A stretch of 64,000 bases of DNA from Caprella mutica. Taxonomy: Eukaryota; Arthropoda; Malacostraca; Amphipoda; Caprellidae. Below the pieces are notes generated by a model. That model was given only the letters and a program-made list of their open reading frames with translations. It was not told the DNA's origin and did no database searches. Position 1 is the stretch's first letter. Each line of letters opens with the position of its first letter. Positions 1 through 9,421 of the stretch are shown one piece after another. Location: the NCBI GenBank assembly GCA_947561585.1, contig CANNZV010001171.1, forward strand, positions 62,001 through 126,000, written 5' to 3'. Position numbers and translations under genes: made by a program.

Positions 1-230
1 ATCACTTATCTGTCGCATTTCAATTTTTATTACTGTAGTAGTGAATATAGCCAAAACATTGTACTGTATGCTATTAATTTATGTAATTGTGTCAATAGTG
101 TGTCCTATTGTAATCTATATTATTGTGATCACAGTTTCTCTTGTTTATATTACTGTGTCTCTTGTGTTTCTAAAGTTGTTCATTGTGTAAAACTGCCTCA
201 CAATTTAATAGTGAATCACTTGCTAGACCA
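1..230. other. 5' flank of LINE ORF2
   Basis: AT-rich sequence with repeated TATTACTGTG/TATTGTG words and no reading frame of note. It lies immediately upstream of the retrotransposon ORF2 and is probably its 5' UTR or the spacer after an ORF1 outside the window. No gag-like (ORF1) coding sequence is visible here. Confidence 0.4.
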
Positions 231-3125
231 ATGATAGGTATTTCCGATAACTTGGATGATTTGATGAGGCAGGATCTGTGTCGTTATTATGAATTCTCTG
301 AAATACAGAGCACGCAAGGTGAAACTAGTTTTATGATCATACACCAAAATATCCGGTCTTTCAATAAAAATTTTGATGAGTTTTCTGTTGCTTTAAAAAA
401 CGTAGAACGCACCGTAGACGTTATTGTGTTAACGGAAACTTGGTTTAGGAGCGATGAATTCTCAGAGATTGTAGGTTTTAGATCTTTTCATACTTGTAGA
501 GCGGATAGACTTGGAGGTGGAGTGTCTGTTTTTGTGAGGGATGGGTTGGATTTTGTAACGAGAGATGAACATTCTTATGTATCCGAATCTCTGGAAACAT
601 GTGCAGTGGAGGTGATTCTAGACAGGCAAAATAATAGAAGACTGTCTGTAGTGGGAATGTACAGACCTCCAAATTCTTCTAAACAAAGATTCATTGAACA
701 AACTCAGGGATTGCTTAATGTGTTTCAAAATAAAACGTGTGCTTTTGTAGGCGATTTCAACATTGACATTTTAAATGATGATGATAGTTCTGAATTGTCG
801 AATGAAATGCACACTCATGGGTTCTATTCATTAATAACAATACCAACGCGGGTAACGGATACTAGTTCTAAGTGCATTGATAACATTTGGTACAATAAGG
901 TTGATGTGTCTTTATGTGGCTCTTTTATTGTAGATATATCAGATCATTATCCTATTTTTGCCATTTTTAATATTTCTGTATCCACGTTTGTTGTCAAGAA
1001 TGTTATCCGCGATCTCTCTCCTAGTTCGATAGCTCGTTTTGTAGATTCGCTTTCACAATTAAATATTGATTATTCTACTCATTGCATGAATAAAAACGTC
1101 GACTATAAAACTGAATGGTTTACAAAATCTTTTTACACATTATATAACAAAAGCTGTCCTAAAAAAATCAAATATGTCTCGTCTAAAAGGCTGTCCAAGC
1201 CGTGGATTAATAATGTGCTTAGGAGGGAGATCAACGAAAAGCATTCTCTATTTAAAAGGTATAAGCAGGGTATGGTGTCCTTTCAGGTGTACAATCAATT
1301 TAAAAATAGACTATCTAAAACTTTATTAAATGCAAAAAAAGCCTACTTTACTTTTAAGTTCAATCAGAATCGAAATGATATTAAGGCAAATTGGAAAACT
1401 GTCAATGCTTTACTGAATAAAAGTAGAAAAACTCATCCTAATATTCTCATAATAGATGATCAAGAAATTGTTGATCCTAAAGATGTTGCAAATCATTTTG
1501 TCGACTACTTTTCTACTGTAGCAGTTGAGCTTGAAAGCACAATACCTGTCAGTGATGCCGATCCTTTGTATTTTGTTCCGCAACGTATAACTGACTCATT
1601 CTGGGCTTCGTCGGCGACAGCTGATGAGGTCATTACTATTGTTCGGAACATGAAAAATAAATCAGGTACAATTGACGTTATTCCTGTATTCGTATTTAAG
1701 TATGCAATATCTCCTATATCTTCTGTTATATGTGATATTTTCAACTCATCTATAGCTGAAGGCAATTTTCCGAAATCATTAAAATCAGCTCGGGTTGTAC
1801 CGATCTATAAGTCGAAGAATAGAAAGGTAGTGTCAAATTTTCGTCCTATATCTATTTTGTCGATTATGTCTAAACTTATGGAGAAATTAATGAAAAATCG
1901 TGTTGATTCGTTCCTTGAGAAGCATAAGATAATTTACAATAAGCAATTTGGATTTAGAGAGGGTTATGACACCTCTGATGCCATTTTGGAATTTGTTGAC
2001 AGGTGTGCGGATGCCATGAACGACAAATTGTATACTGTTGCTCTATTTCTTGATTTGTCAAAGGCATTCGACACCGTGAATAAGAGTATAATGTTAAAGA
2101 AACTCGACAGGTTAGGATTCAGGGGAGTTATTGGTGAGTGGTTTGACAGTTACTTGTCAAATCGTGTAATGTACGTTGATGTTGATGGTTCTCACTCATA
2201 TACTAGAACGCTTAATATAGGTCTCCCGCAGGGTTCTGTATCTGCTCCATGGCTATTCAGTTTGTACGTGAATGACATGCATAACGCGTCTGACAAACTT
2301 TCTTTCATTCATTTCGCAGATGACACCACAGTTTATAGGAGTGGTAAAGATTTGGATGTGCTGTGTCGTGAAATCAACGAGGAGTTAGACAATGTGTGTA
2401 AGTGGCTAAGAGCAAATAGACTCTCATTGAATATCAGTAAAACTAAATGTATGCTTTTTACCCACAAACGTGTCGACTCCAGTGCACTAAATATATCTAT
2501 TGATGGATGTAGGATTGATTTTGTTTCCAATATTAAATTTCTGGGTATAAATATTGACGATAAACTAAAATATAGTGAGCATTGTAGTAACCTTTCCAGA
2601 AAACTGTCTTATTCTGTCTGTATCCTGAAAAATGTGTCCTACTATGTTACAGTTAACGTGTTAAAATCTCTATACTATGCTCTATTTTATTCTCATATGA
2701 CATACGGTCTAGCTGTTTGGGGGGGATGTGGAGTGACTAATTCTAGTAAAATATCTTCATTAATCAGGAGAATTAGTACGCCATTTGAAAACCGCAGAGA
2801 CAGCATTTTCATCCCTTTATCTTTTGAACATGTTTATAAATATTTTGTAATTAAAAAATTCTTCACCATAGTAAATAATCATGCACATAACCAATATTTT
2901 AGTTTGAAGTTGTTGGAGTTATTTCCATCCCATAGTCACCTAACTAGATGTCACACTAATAACCTTCTTAACATTCCTATGTACAGCACTACAACTAGTC
3001 AGAGGCAATTCATTTATAATGCCGTTAAGATATGGAATGAGCTCCCTGTCGAGCTTAGAAGTATGGATAACCCTAAGAAATTCATTAGTGGACTTAAAGG
3101 GGGGGTGCGTCTAATTTTCATATGA
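231..3125 (+). CDS. Non-LTR retrotransposon ORF2 (AP endonuclease + reverse transcriptase), Jockey/CR1-like
   Basis: Encodes the polyprotein that nicks chromosomal DNA and reverse-transcribes the element's RNA at the nick (target-primed reverse transcription). About 964 codons from the first ATG; the frame stays open to a TTG at 183, but 231 is the first ATG. Residues about 35-245 form an APE-type endonuclease: HQNIRS near 38, LTETWF near 67, GGGVSVF, YRPPN, GDFNID near 174 and SDHYP near 237. The RT spans about 500-780: VVPIYKS near 520, DLSKAFDTV near 607, GLPQGS near 664 and the catalytic FADD near 695. The C-terminus has IWNELP near 930, usual in Jockey/CR1-type ORF2. I see no RNase H domain. 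The frame has no stop or frameshift, so the copy is young or under constraint. The 3' end lacks an obvious poly(A) or simple-repeat tail, so element borders are uncertain. Seen: motifs and open frame. Inferred: clade. Confidence 0.93.
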   Translation: MIGISDNLDDLMRQDLCRYYEFSEIQSTQGETSFMIIHQNIRSFNKNFDEFSVALKNVERTVDVIVLTETWFRSDEFSEIVGFRSFHTCRADRLGGGVSVFVRDGLDFVTRDEHSYVSESLETCAVEVILDRQNNRRLSVVGMYRPPNSSKQRFIEQTQGLLNVFQNKTCAFVGDFNIDILNDDDSSELSNEMHTHGFYSLITIPTRVTDTSSKCIDNIWYNKVDVSLCGSFIVDISDHYPIFAIFNISVSTFVVKNVIRDLSPSSIARFVDSLSQLNIDYSTHCMNKNVDYKTEWFTKSFYTLYNKSCPKKIKYVSSKRLSKPWINNVLRREINEKHSLFKRYKQGMVSFQVYNQFKNRLSKTLLNAKKAYFTFKFNQNRNDIKANWKTVNALLNKSRKTHPNILIIDDQEIVDPKDVANHFVDYFSTVAVELESTIPVSDADPLYFVPQRITDSFWASSATADEVITIVRNMKNKSGTIDVIPVFVFKYAISPISSVICDIFNSSIAEGNFPKSLKSARVVPIYKSKNRKVVSNFRPISILSIMSKLMEKLMKNRVDSFLEKHKIIYNKQFGFREGYDTSDAILEFVDRCADAMNDKLYTVALFLDLSKAFDTVNKSIMLKKLDRLGFRGVIGEWFDSYLSNRVMYVDVDGSHSYTRTLNIGLPQGSVSAPWLFSLYVNDMHNASDKLSFIHFADDTTVYRSGKDLDVLCREINEELDNVCKWLRANRLSLNISKTKCMLFTHKRVDSSALNISIDGCRIDFVSNIKFLGINIDDKLKYSEHCSNLSRKLSYSVCILKNVSYYVTVNVLKSLYYALFYSHMTYGLAVWGGCGVTNSSKISSLIRRISTPFENRRDSIFIPLSFEHVYKYFVIKKFFTIVNNHAHNQYFSLKLLELFPSHSHLTRCHTNNLLNIPMYSTTTSQRQFIYNAVKIWNELPVELRSMDNPKKFISGLKGGVRLIFI

Positions 3126-3440
3126 AATATTTTAACATAATATGATAGATAAACATTAATTAGTAACAGATATGAAATATTTCGGTTCAATTCACAGTAT
3201 TTTAAGAGAGAATAGGTTTTTTATTAGTTAACATGAAGTTATGCGATAGTCCGGTAGATGGCGTTACCTACAACTGCAATGTTTACAAATATCAGCTGAT
3301 AATGTAAACAAAAAATAGTGTCCTGATCGAAACTGGAATGTATGATAGAAAAAAATATGGCGTCACATGTATAGTTCATGACTCAGTGTCTACTATCTCT
3401 CGTTTTTGTATGTCAATATTTTATTGTTATCTTCTTTTAC
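3126..3440. other. LINE 3' UTR or unique flank
   Basis: AT-rich non-coding sequence after the ORF2 stop. It contains GGTAGATGGCGTTAC but no clear AATAAA plus tail, so I cannot say where the retrotransposon ends. Confidence 0.35.
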
Positions 3441-3593
3441 TTATATATAAGAATTAGGGTATTAATTTCTATTAAACTTGACTATATAGTATCTACGTGC
3501 TATGCCGCTACGACTAATGAGCCTAAACCAGCAGTATACAAATTACAGTGAACCGTGCAGTCAACAGAGTTGAGACTACAGTGCTAGGTAAGT
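3441..3593 (+). promoter_or_regulatory. Candidate TATA box, short leader exon and 5' splice donor
   Basis: TTATATATAA at 3441-3450 resembles a TATA box. About 140 bp downstream CTAG|GTAAGT (donor starting at 3588) is a near-consensus 5' splice site. A matching acceptor-like sequence occurs at 5336. No coding sequence supports a gene here, so a non-coding or UTR exon is the most that can be proposed. Inference only. Confidence 0.15.
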
Positions 3594-4018
3594 TGGCAAC
3601 AGTTAAACTCAAGTTTGTATGAATTTTTTTAGGCTTTCATAGCCTCATAGTCCTAACATCCTAATTCCTAGGTACATTTCACCCTGTACTGGCTTGTTAC
3701 TGTAGTCTTGTAGGTACACTACACTCTAGTCAGAACTCAGAACAGAATAGTCTCAGTATTTTATATGAAACTGAAAGTTTGAAACATATGACAGAGTCAG
3801 ATTATTATTATGCTGCCAGACACGAGACAGATAGGTTACCTAGGGGCTAGGAGTCGGAAAGGACTCAGGTGCACAGGCACTGAGCACACCCATTTCCCAA
3901 ACTACAGGAATTTGTATACTGTTCTCCAATGAAATTAATAAATTCTTCATTTTGCTTTTGTTCTCACTTCTCAGTAAAATTCTGTCTTATATTAATTTAA
4001 ATATAGGACAAAATAATG

Positions 4019-4100
4019 GATTGTTCGCACAGAAAATTGTCTCATTTTTCTTACTTGGTGCAGAATATGGGAAATTTTTACAATTTCTGTGCAAACAATC
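4019..4100. repeat. Imperfect palindrome (first of a stacked pair)
   Basis: GATTGTTCGCACAGAAAATT at 4019-4038 is complementary to CAATTTCTGTGCAAACAATC at 4081-4100, with a loop of about 40 nt. It abuts the next palindrome directly, giving two tandem stem-loops. Confidence 0.75.
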
Positions 4101-4194
4101 TTTGATTTCTTTCTTTATTTTAATAATTTACATGGATTTTACTCAGTAAAATCCCTGTAAATTATTAAAATATAGAAAGACATTAGAAATCAAA
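4101..4194. repeat. Long near-loopless palindrome
   Basis: Arms 4101-4143 and 4146-4194. Left-arm words TTTGATTTCT, TTTAATAATTTACA and GGATTTTACT recur reverse-complemented on the right, with a small insertion in the right arm. This is consistent with a small foldback element or an inverted duplication. Confidence 0.8.
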
Positions 4195-4206
4195 AATTGT
4201 AAAATT

Positions 4207-4223
4207 GGTAAACTAAGTTTACC
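4207..4223. repeat. Perfect short palindrome
   Basis: GGTAAACTAAGTTTACC: 7-bp perfect arms with a 3-nt centre, immediately following the larger palindromes. Confidence 0.7.
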
Positions 4224-4589
4224 ACTTCTTACAGTCTGGGTAAATTGCGGTCCTTTAATTTCTGATTGCGGCCCTCTTAAGAAAGTCTCTAAAAACTGCT
4301 GGCAGTTGAACGTAATTTATATTGAAATGTTACTATAAATTGTAGCTAATTTCAATTTAATGTGTGTTTTGAAACTGATAATTTTATTAGTGTTCTCTCT
4401 GTTCTGTAGTTTACAGTGGTTAGATCCCACAGTTAGCTACTGTGTCGCAATTTACCTGCTTTACCCCCCTACCTTCTGTTTTTCATTTTGAAAATATGTA
4501 CATTAAATTAAATTAATTAAATCAATAATAATAAAAATTCCAGTCTGCAAAATTTGGGACATTTTTAACAATTTCCTCCTTTTTTTACA

Positions 4590-4655
4590 TGTATTTTTAT
4601 TGAGAACAGAAGCCAAAATATAGGATTTCTTGGAGAACACTTTACCAGTTCCTGC
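4590..4655 (+). repeat. Dispersed repeat, copy 1
   Basis: The words GAGAACAGAAG, CAAAATA and GGATTTCTTGGAGAACACTT occur in this order here, and reverse-complemented at about 23187-23250. Neither copy has visible termini, so the family is unidentified. Confidence 0.65.
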
Positions 4656-5336
4656 AGTCTGAGTCTATGTACATTTACCTCCATTAGCCAGTGCATTATT
4701 GGTGATGTTTTTGAAAGATTCTTTGAAAGCAGATGCTTATTAACATCAATATCTGCATGTTAAATAAAGAGAAAAGAGTTTTTTTGAGAATAAATTATAC
4801 ATCTTATACAAGCTGATTAATTAGAATTGATCAATATCTTTAGTTAGATTTTATCCTATTTTCATTACTTTGAGAGACTGAAATTGAAACTATCTGCCAA
4901 AAGCTTAGTGGTAATTACTAATTTCATAAATAGGCTATATAAATTTTTTGATAGCTATTTTATATACAAACAAATATTATATCCCCTAGTTAGATGAGTG
5001 ACATCCATATTGAAGTAACTTGTTTTAAGACAATATCAGAGTCAGACCAGTCAATTTGAAATAAATCTCCACTACAACTAATTCCTAAATAATACTAATT
5101 GCAATTCAAGCAGATTTTATATTACAATGTTAAGTGGGCAGTTTTGTTTCAGTTACTGCATCTGATTATCAATTAATCTCAAAATTTGCAACTAACTATA
5201 TATATTTATACTTTTCTCATTGTTGTACAATTCATTTTCTATTAAAAATTCATATCAAAAGTGAAGTAAACATTATTTCTCATTTTGTGTATATAATTGA
5301 ATACACAATCTATAATCTCATTTTCTATTTCCACAG

Positions 5337-5520
5337 GTATCCTCTTAAGACAACAGAGCAGACTGATGCCTGATTACTTGCCATGCATCACAGCTCACTG
5401 TTGCCTGCACAATGGTTATTCAACACTCATCACTGCATGGAGAACTTGATCCCCTAATCCCAATTTCATCAAAATTTATAGTTTCCCAAAATTTAATAGT
5501 ATCCTGTGTTGAAAATAAAT
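5337..5520 (+). other. Candidate 3'-terminal exon with polyadenylation signal
   Basis: TTTTCTATTTCCACAG ending at 5336 is a good 3' splice-site consensus. The following segment is less AT-rich than its surroundings and stays open in one frame for about 38 codons to a TGA near 5450. AATAAA occurs at 5514-5519. It could be the last exon of a transcript starting near 3.5 kb, or chance. No homology recognised. Confidence 0.2.
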
Positions 5521-5714
5521 GGCAGCGATAAAGAAAGGAAAGAAATGGAGTAAAAGCACAAAAAATAGCTAGATAGTAGTTACATTCTGAATTAAGAAAT
5601 TTTTACTTTAATATTGGTATATTAGTGTTAATAAATAAAATGAAACTTTGCTAATTATACAGTTTATATAAATATCATCTTTTTTGTGAAAAATCATTCA
5701 ACAATAACTATCAA
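5521..5714. other. AT-rich non-coding
   Basis: Nothing recognised between the candidate exon and the 46-bp repeat. Confidence 0.4.
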
Positions 5715-5892
5715 TCATTAGGGGTCTATTTATGAATTGTTATTCTATATTTTTATTTAATCATTAGGAGTCTATTTATGAATAGTTATTCTATATTTTT
5801 ATTTAATCATTAGGAGTCTATTTATGAATAGTTATTCTATATTTTTATTTAATCATTAGGAGTCTATTTATGAATAGTTATTCTATATTTTT
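5715..5892 (+). repeat. 46-bp tandem repeat, about 3.8 copies
   Basis: Unit starts TCATTAGGAGTCTATTTATG at 5715 (variant), 5761, 5807 and 5853. Spacing is exactly 46 bp and the last copy decays into a poly-T run. The first unit carries GGGG and AATTG variants, while copies 2-4 are almost identical, suggesting recent expansion to the right. Confidence 0.92.
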
Positions 5893-8849
5893 TTTTTTTT
5901 GCATTATTGTTCATATTCAAGGATTTCCTATCAATAAAAGTTACCATATGTATATACAAGTTTTATTAAACAGTACAAATGTGACAAGATTTCAAATATT
6001 TATTATTTCCTTAAAACATTACAGAAATAAGATTCATTTTATAACAATTAATCCCATGATCATAAACATTTAAAAAACAGTTATATACCTACTGAATATT
6101 TTAGAATTTACAGAATTGTAATGGTTGATTAAATCAAGTTAAAATAACACAAGTTTGTGGATTCATCTTAATATGTGAATTAATAAATGGAACAAATACT
6201 TAGTAGAGAATCAGAGATATCTTCATTTAATGCCCATAATGACAATAAATTGATTTTTTGAAGGAGGAGAGTAAATTGTTCCAAACTTTATCATACACAT
6301 ATTTTTTGCAATATGAATCTCTTTTCAAGAAACGCTGCAAACCCTAGAAAATGTAATAGTAGTCTCAATCTTGGATGTAAGTATACTGAGGACAGATATT
6401 TGAATACTCAATTCACAGTTAGTAACCAAAAAAGTTTCCTTATTATAGATGCAGAAGCATCATTAAAATGTCACATTTCATTATTTGTATTTTAACTCTT
6501 ATGAGTGTATGTAGTGTGATGCCATTGACAATCGTTTCCTCCGAATATTTCCTAAAGCAAGTTTCACCAGCCATGAAAAATGTTATTTTTTAGAAGAGAA
6601 TAGAGTAGATAATAAATTTTTTTGCAGATTTCTTCACTGGCAGTTACTAGGGCTGAAGCATTGGAGCTAATTCTCTCTGTAGTTTTATATTGATTGTTCA
6701 GAGTTGAGTTCATTTTCCAACTTCCTTTATATTATCAACATAGCAGTGTCTCCTTCTTCACATAAAGTTATTTTTTCTTATAAGTTGTAAATGCTTACCT
6801 GAAAATGAATTTAGTTGGGTGTTATCAGTTATCTTGCAAAAATGTTTAACAATATATTTCAAGTACTCTCAAAAGATCCTAATTGAGGTAGGGTAATAAT
6901 AGATCAATAGTATTTACTCAATATGATGATGCCAAAGAATTTAATTTAGTAGCTACTAAAACGGCATGCGTTTCAATTGGGTCGAAGAGGAAACATCATA
7001 TGCTCTTTTGCTTATGTGAAAATTTATATAGCTAATAAGAATTTGTATGTATAGGCCAAATCTCATAATTACCTCTCATAGTAAATAATTCTGATTATTT
7101 ATCTTGTCAGGGAAATGATACTTTCCTTCAAAGAATGCTTCAAACTCAGTCCTTCATATCTCTCCCAAGTTCCTTCTTGCAACAATGGCTGAACCTGAGA
7201 AATATAATTATAAAATGATTAAAATCTTAATGCCACTTAATATCATTCTGGATAAAAAAAAGTTTAATATTATTTCTTCACTAACGTAGCTTGAGTAAAA
7301 TATTGTATTGGTTGATAAAAACTAATTGCTTTGTAATTACTTGACATACTGATTTTGACACTGTATCTAAATTTGGCTACCAGGTGAAGATTAAATTTGA
7401 GACAATTATATTCAAATTTCCTCCTTGGAATGTGTCTACTTAGTACTTGGCTGGCGACTTTGTGCTCAATTTGAAACCTGGAAACTCTAAATAGTATATT
7501 TAAGTTGACTAAGGTAAGTGTCTTAGGTACCTCAGTACCCAGTTGGCTAGTTCCTACAAGGCTACAAATACCTAACCTAGTAGACTGTAGAGAGTCTAGA
7601 GACTAGTCTATACTCTATATAACACTGTAACATACAATGATACATTGAAAAAGAAGCTAGACTATTAACTTATTAGTAGGTACCTATTCATAATTCAGGT
7701 AATCAACCTTAGCACAATAGGATACGTTTTTCTTTTTTTGTGTTATATCACAAATTCACACCTCTTGTTTAAATTGAAAAAATATTGCCTTTCTTAGTTG
7801 AAAATTGAAACATAAAAGTTTGATATTAAATAAATATTTTTCATGATATAGAGGGCTAACTTAGCCTAACTAATGTCTAATTAACTACTAACTAGGTATA
7901 TTTAGTTTAAAATTATTCAAGTTGGTAGGTACTATGTAGTAACAGTATGAGTAGCATAGGTTTCATCTAAGGTCATGGAATCTAAGTCCCAAGCTAGTGT
8001 TATCTACCATTTACCAACACCAACAGTATTACCTAGTATACCTACTACGGTACTATCTACCTAACTGTTATTAGTGTTAGGAAGCTTCTTGTTTTAGACA
8101 GTAACATGAAAGTAACAGTTATAAAACTCAAGGTAGATAGGAAAAATGGACTTACCCAGAGTGAGAATCAATCTTAGAAGTATGAAATGCCTAAAGTTGA
8201 GGGATTGAGGCTTCAGTATTAAACAAAATTTCTGTGACTTCCGTCCACTGATGAAATAGGTAGCCTAGTCAAAATTGTTGAAATCTTCCGGTTTAAAATG
8301 CCAATGGAGACAGCATATTTTCGAATTCTTCTTAGAGATTGAATGGAGTCCATAAAATAAAGTCACTTCTGTCTAACCCCAATTGGCAACAGAATCGTTT
8401 TTGTTTTCAATGGGAATCTTTTGAAATATCAGCCTAGTTTTGACTTCATATGGCATGAAGTGCAGTTTCTTATAATACATTTTCTAATCATTGACATTTT
8501 ACAATATTTAAAAAGGTACCTAGGCACTATTTTCAGTCAGTATCAGAACCGCGCCGCGTGATAGCCTAGATAGGGACTTGATATTCGGATACACCTACCT
8601 TAGGTAAACACGATCAAACTTGTTTAAATACAACAAAAATTCCACGAAGCTTGTGCTATTTGACACCAGATGGCGCAAACCTAATTTTAATTAAATATTA
8701 TTTTTTTAAATAGATTTTTCCCAGATGAACAAAGTATGTCATAATACATAATTAATTATGCTGATTCCAGTAAAACACATTTTAGCTAATGTTTGATTTT
8801 ACCCGCACCCTCCCTTTAAAGATCACCTCAGTTCGTTCTAGGAATATTT
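5893..8849. other. AT-rich intergenic or intronic DNA
   Basis: About 3 kb with no supported gene and only short chance open frames. 7500-8130 is rich in TAGGTA/TACCTA/CTAGT words, like 3590-3870. CTAAGGTAAGTG near 7508 resembles a splice donor but has no partner I can defend. Confidence 0.45.
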
Positions 8850-9130
8850 TAACTTCTTGTTATGTGTTCTCTTTTCTTGTTCTGTTTTCTTTTCTTGTTT
8901 TGTGTTCTCTTTTCTTGTACTGTATTCTCTTTTCTTGTACTGTATTCTCTTTTCTTGTACTGTGTTCTCTTTTCTTGTACTGTGTGTTTATTTTCTAGCT
9001 CTGTCTTTTAATAATCTGTGTATTCTAGTTCTGTGTTCTTTTTTCTTCGTTCTATCTTTTTCTGGTTCTGTGTAATCTTCTTCTTGGTCTGTTTTTTTCG
9101 ATGTTATCTGTTCTTTTTTCTTGATATATA
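8850..9130 (+). repeat. Pyrimidine-rich 20-bp minisatellite, degenerate
   Basis: Unit TGTTCTCTTTTCTTGTACTG. The central copies (about 8900-8980) are near-perfect at 20-bp spacing, and the flanks decay into TTCTT/TGTTCT words. Both frames open through it encode LFSFLVLC-like periodic peptides that simply reflect the repeat. Confidence 0.85.
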
Positions 9131-9139
9131 TATTTTGTC

Positions 9140-9421
9140 TTTTTTTCTGTGTTTTCTTGTTCTGTAGGATGATGTCACTAATCTATATAGTGTAGCATAT
9201 GAATATTCTTTGCCCTATACTAGCCGTAAAGGCTACCTGGACTGGGCTTCAGAAACTTAAAACTTTGCATTAACTTTTTTTAAGTGAACCATTGTTGTAA
9301 AGTTAGTATCCTTTTCTTTTATGTTTTGAATGTATGTGTTATGTATTATGTATCCTCTGTAAATTTTTTTTTTTTTTTTATAAGTTTCTGAATAAAGTTT
9401 ATTATTATTATTATTATTATA
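9140..9421 (+). mobile_element. 3' end of a non-LTR retrotransposon with (ATT)n tail
   Basis: Non-repetitive sequence containing CCCTATACTAGCCGTAAAGG, then CTGGGCTTCAGAAAC, a long T run, an AATAAA at about 9391 and a perfect (ATT)n tail to about 9420. An AATAAA followed by a simple-repeat tail is typical of CR1/Jockey-group 3' ends. No coding sequence of this copy is present, so it is 5'-truncated. The 22-bp array starts within a few bases of the tail. Assignment is inferred from structure. Confidence 0.5.

Larger units (their letters stand above)
3594..5336. other. AT-rich non-coding stretch
   Basis: No credible gene. 3590-3870 is enriched in TAGGTA/TACCTA/CTAGG words. Two adjacent long palindromes and a short perfect one lie at 4019-4223, and a dispersed repeat at 4590-4655. 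The small open frames here have no family resemblance and look like chance. Confidence 0.5.
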
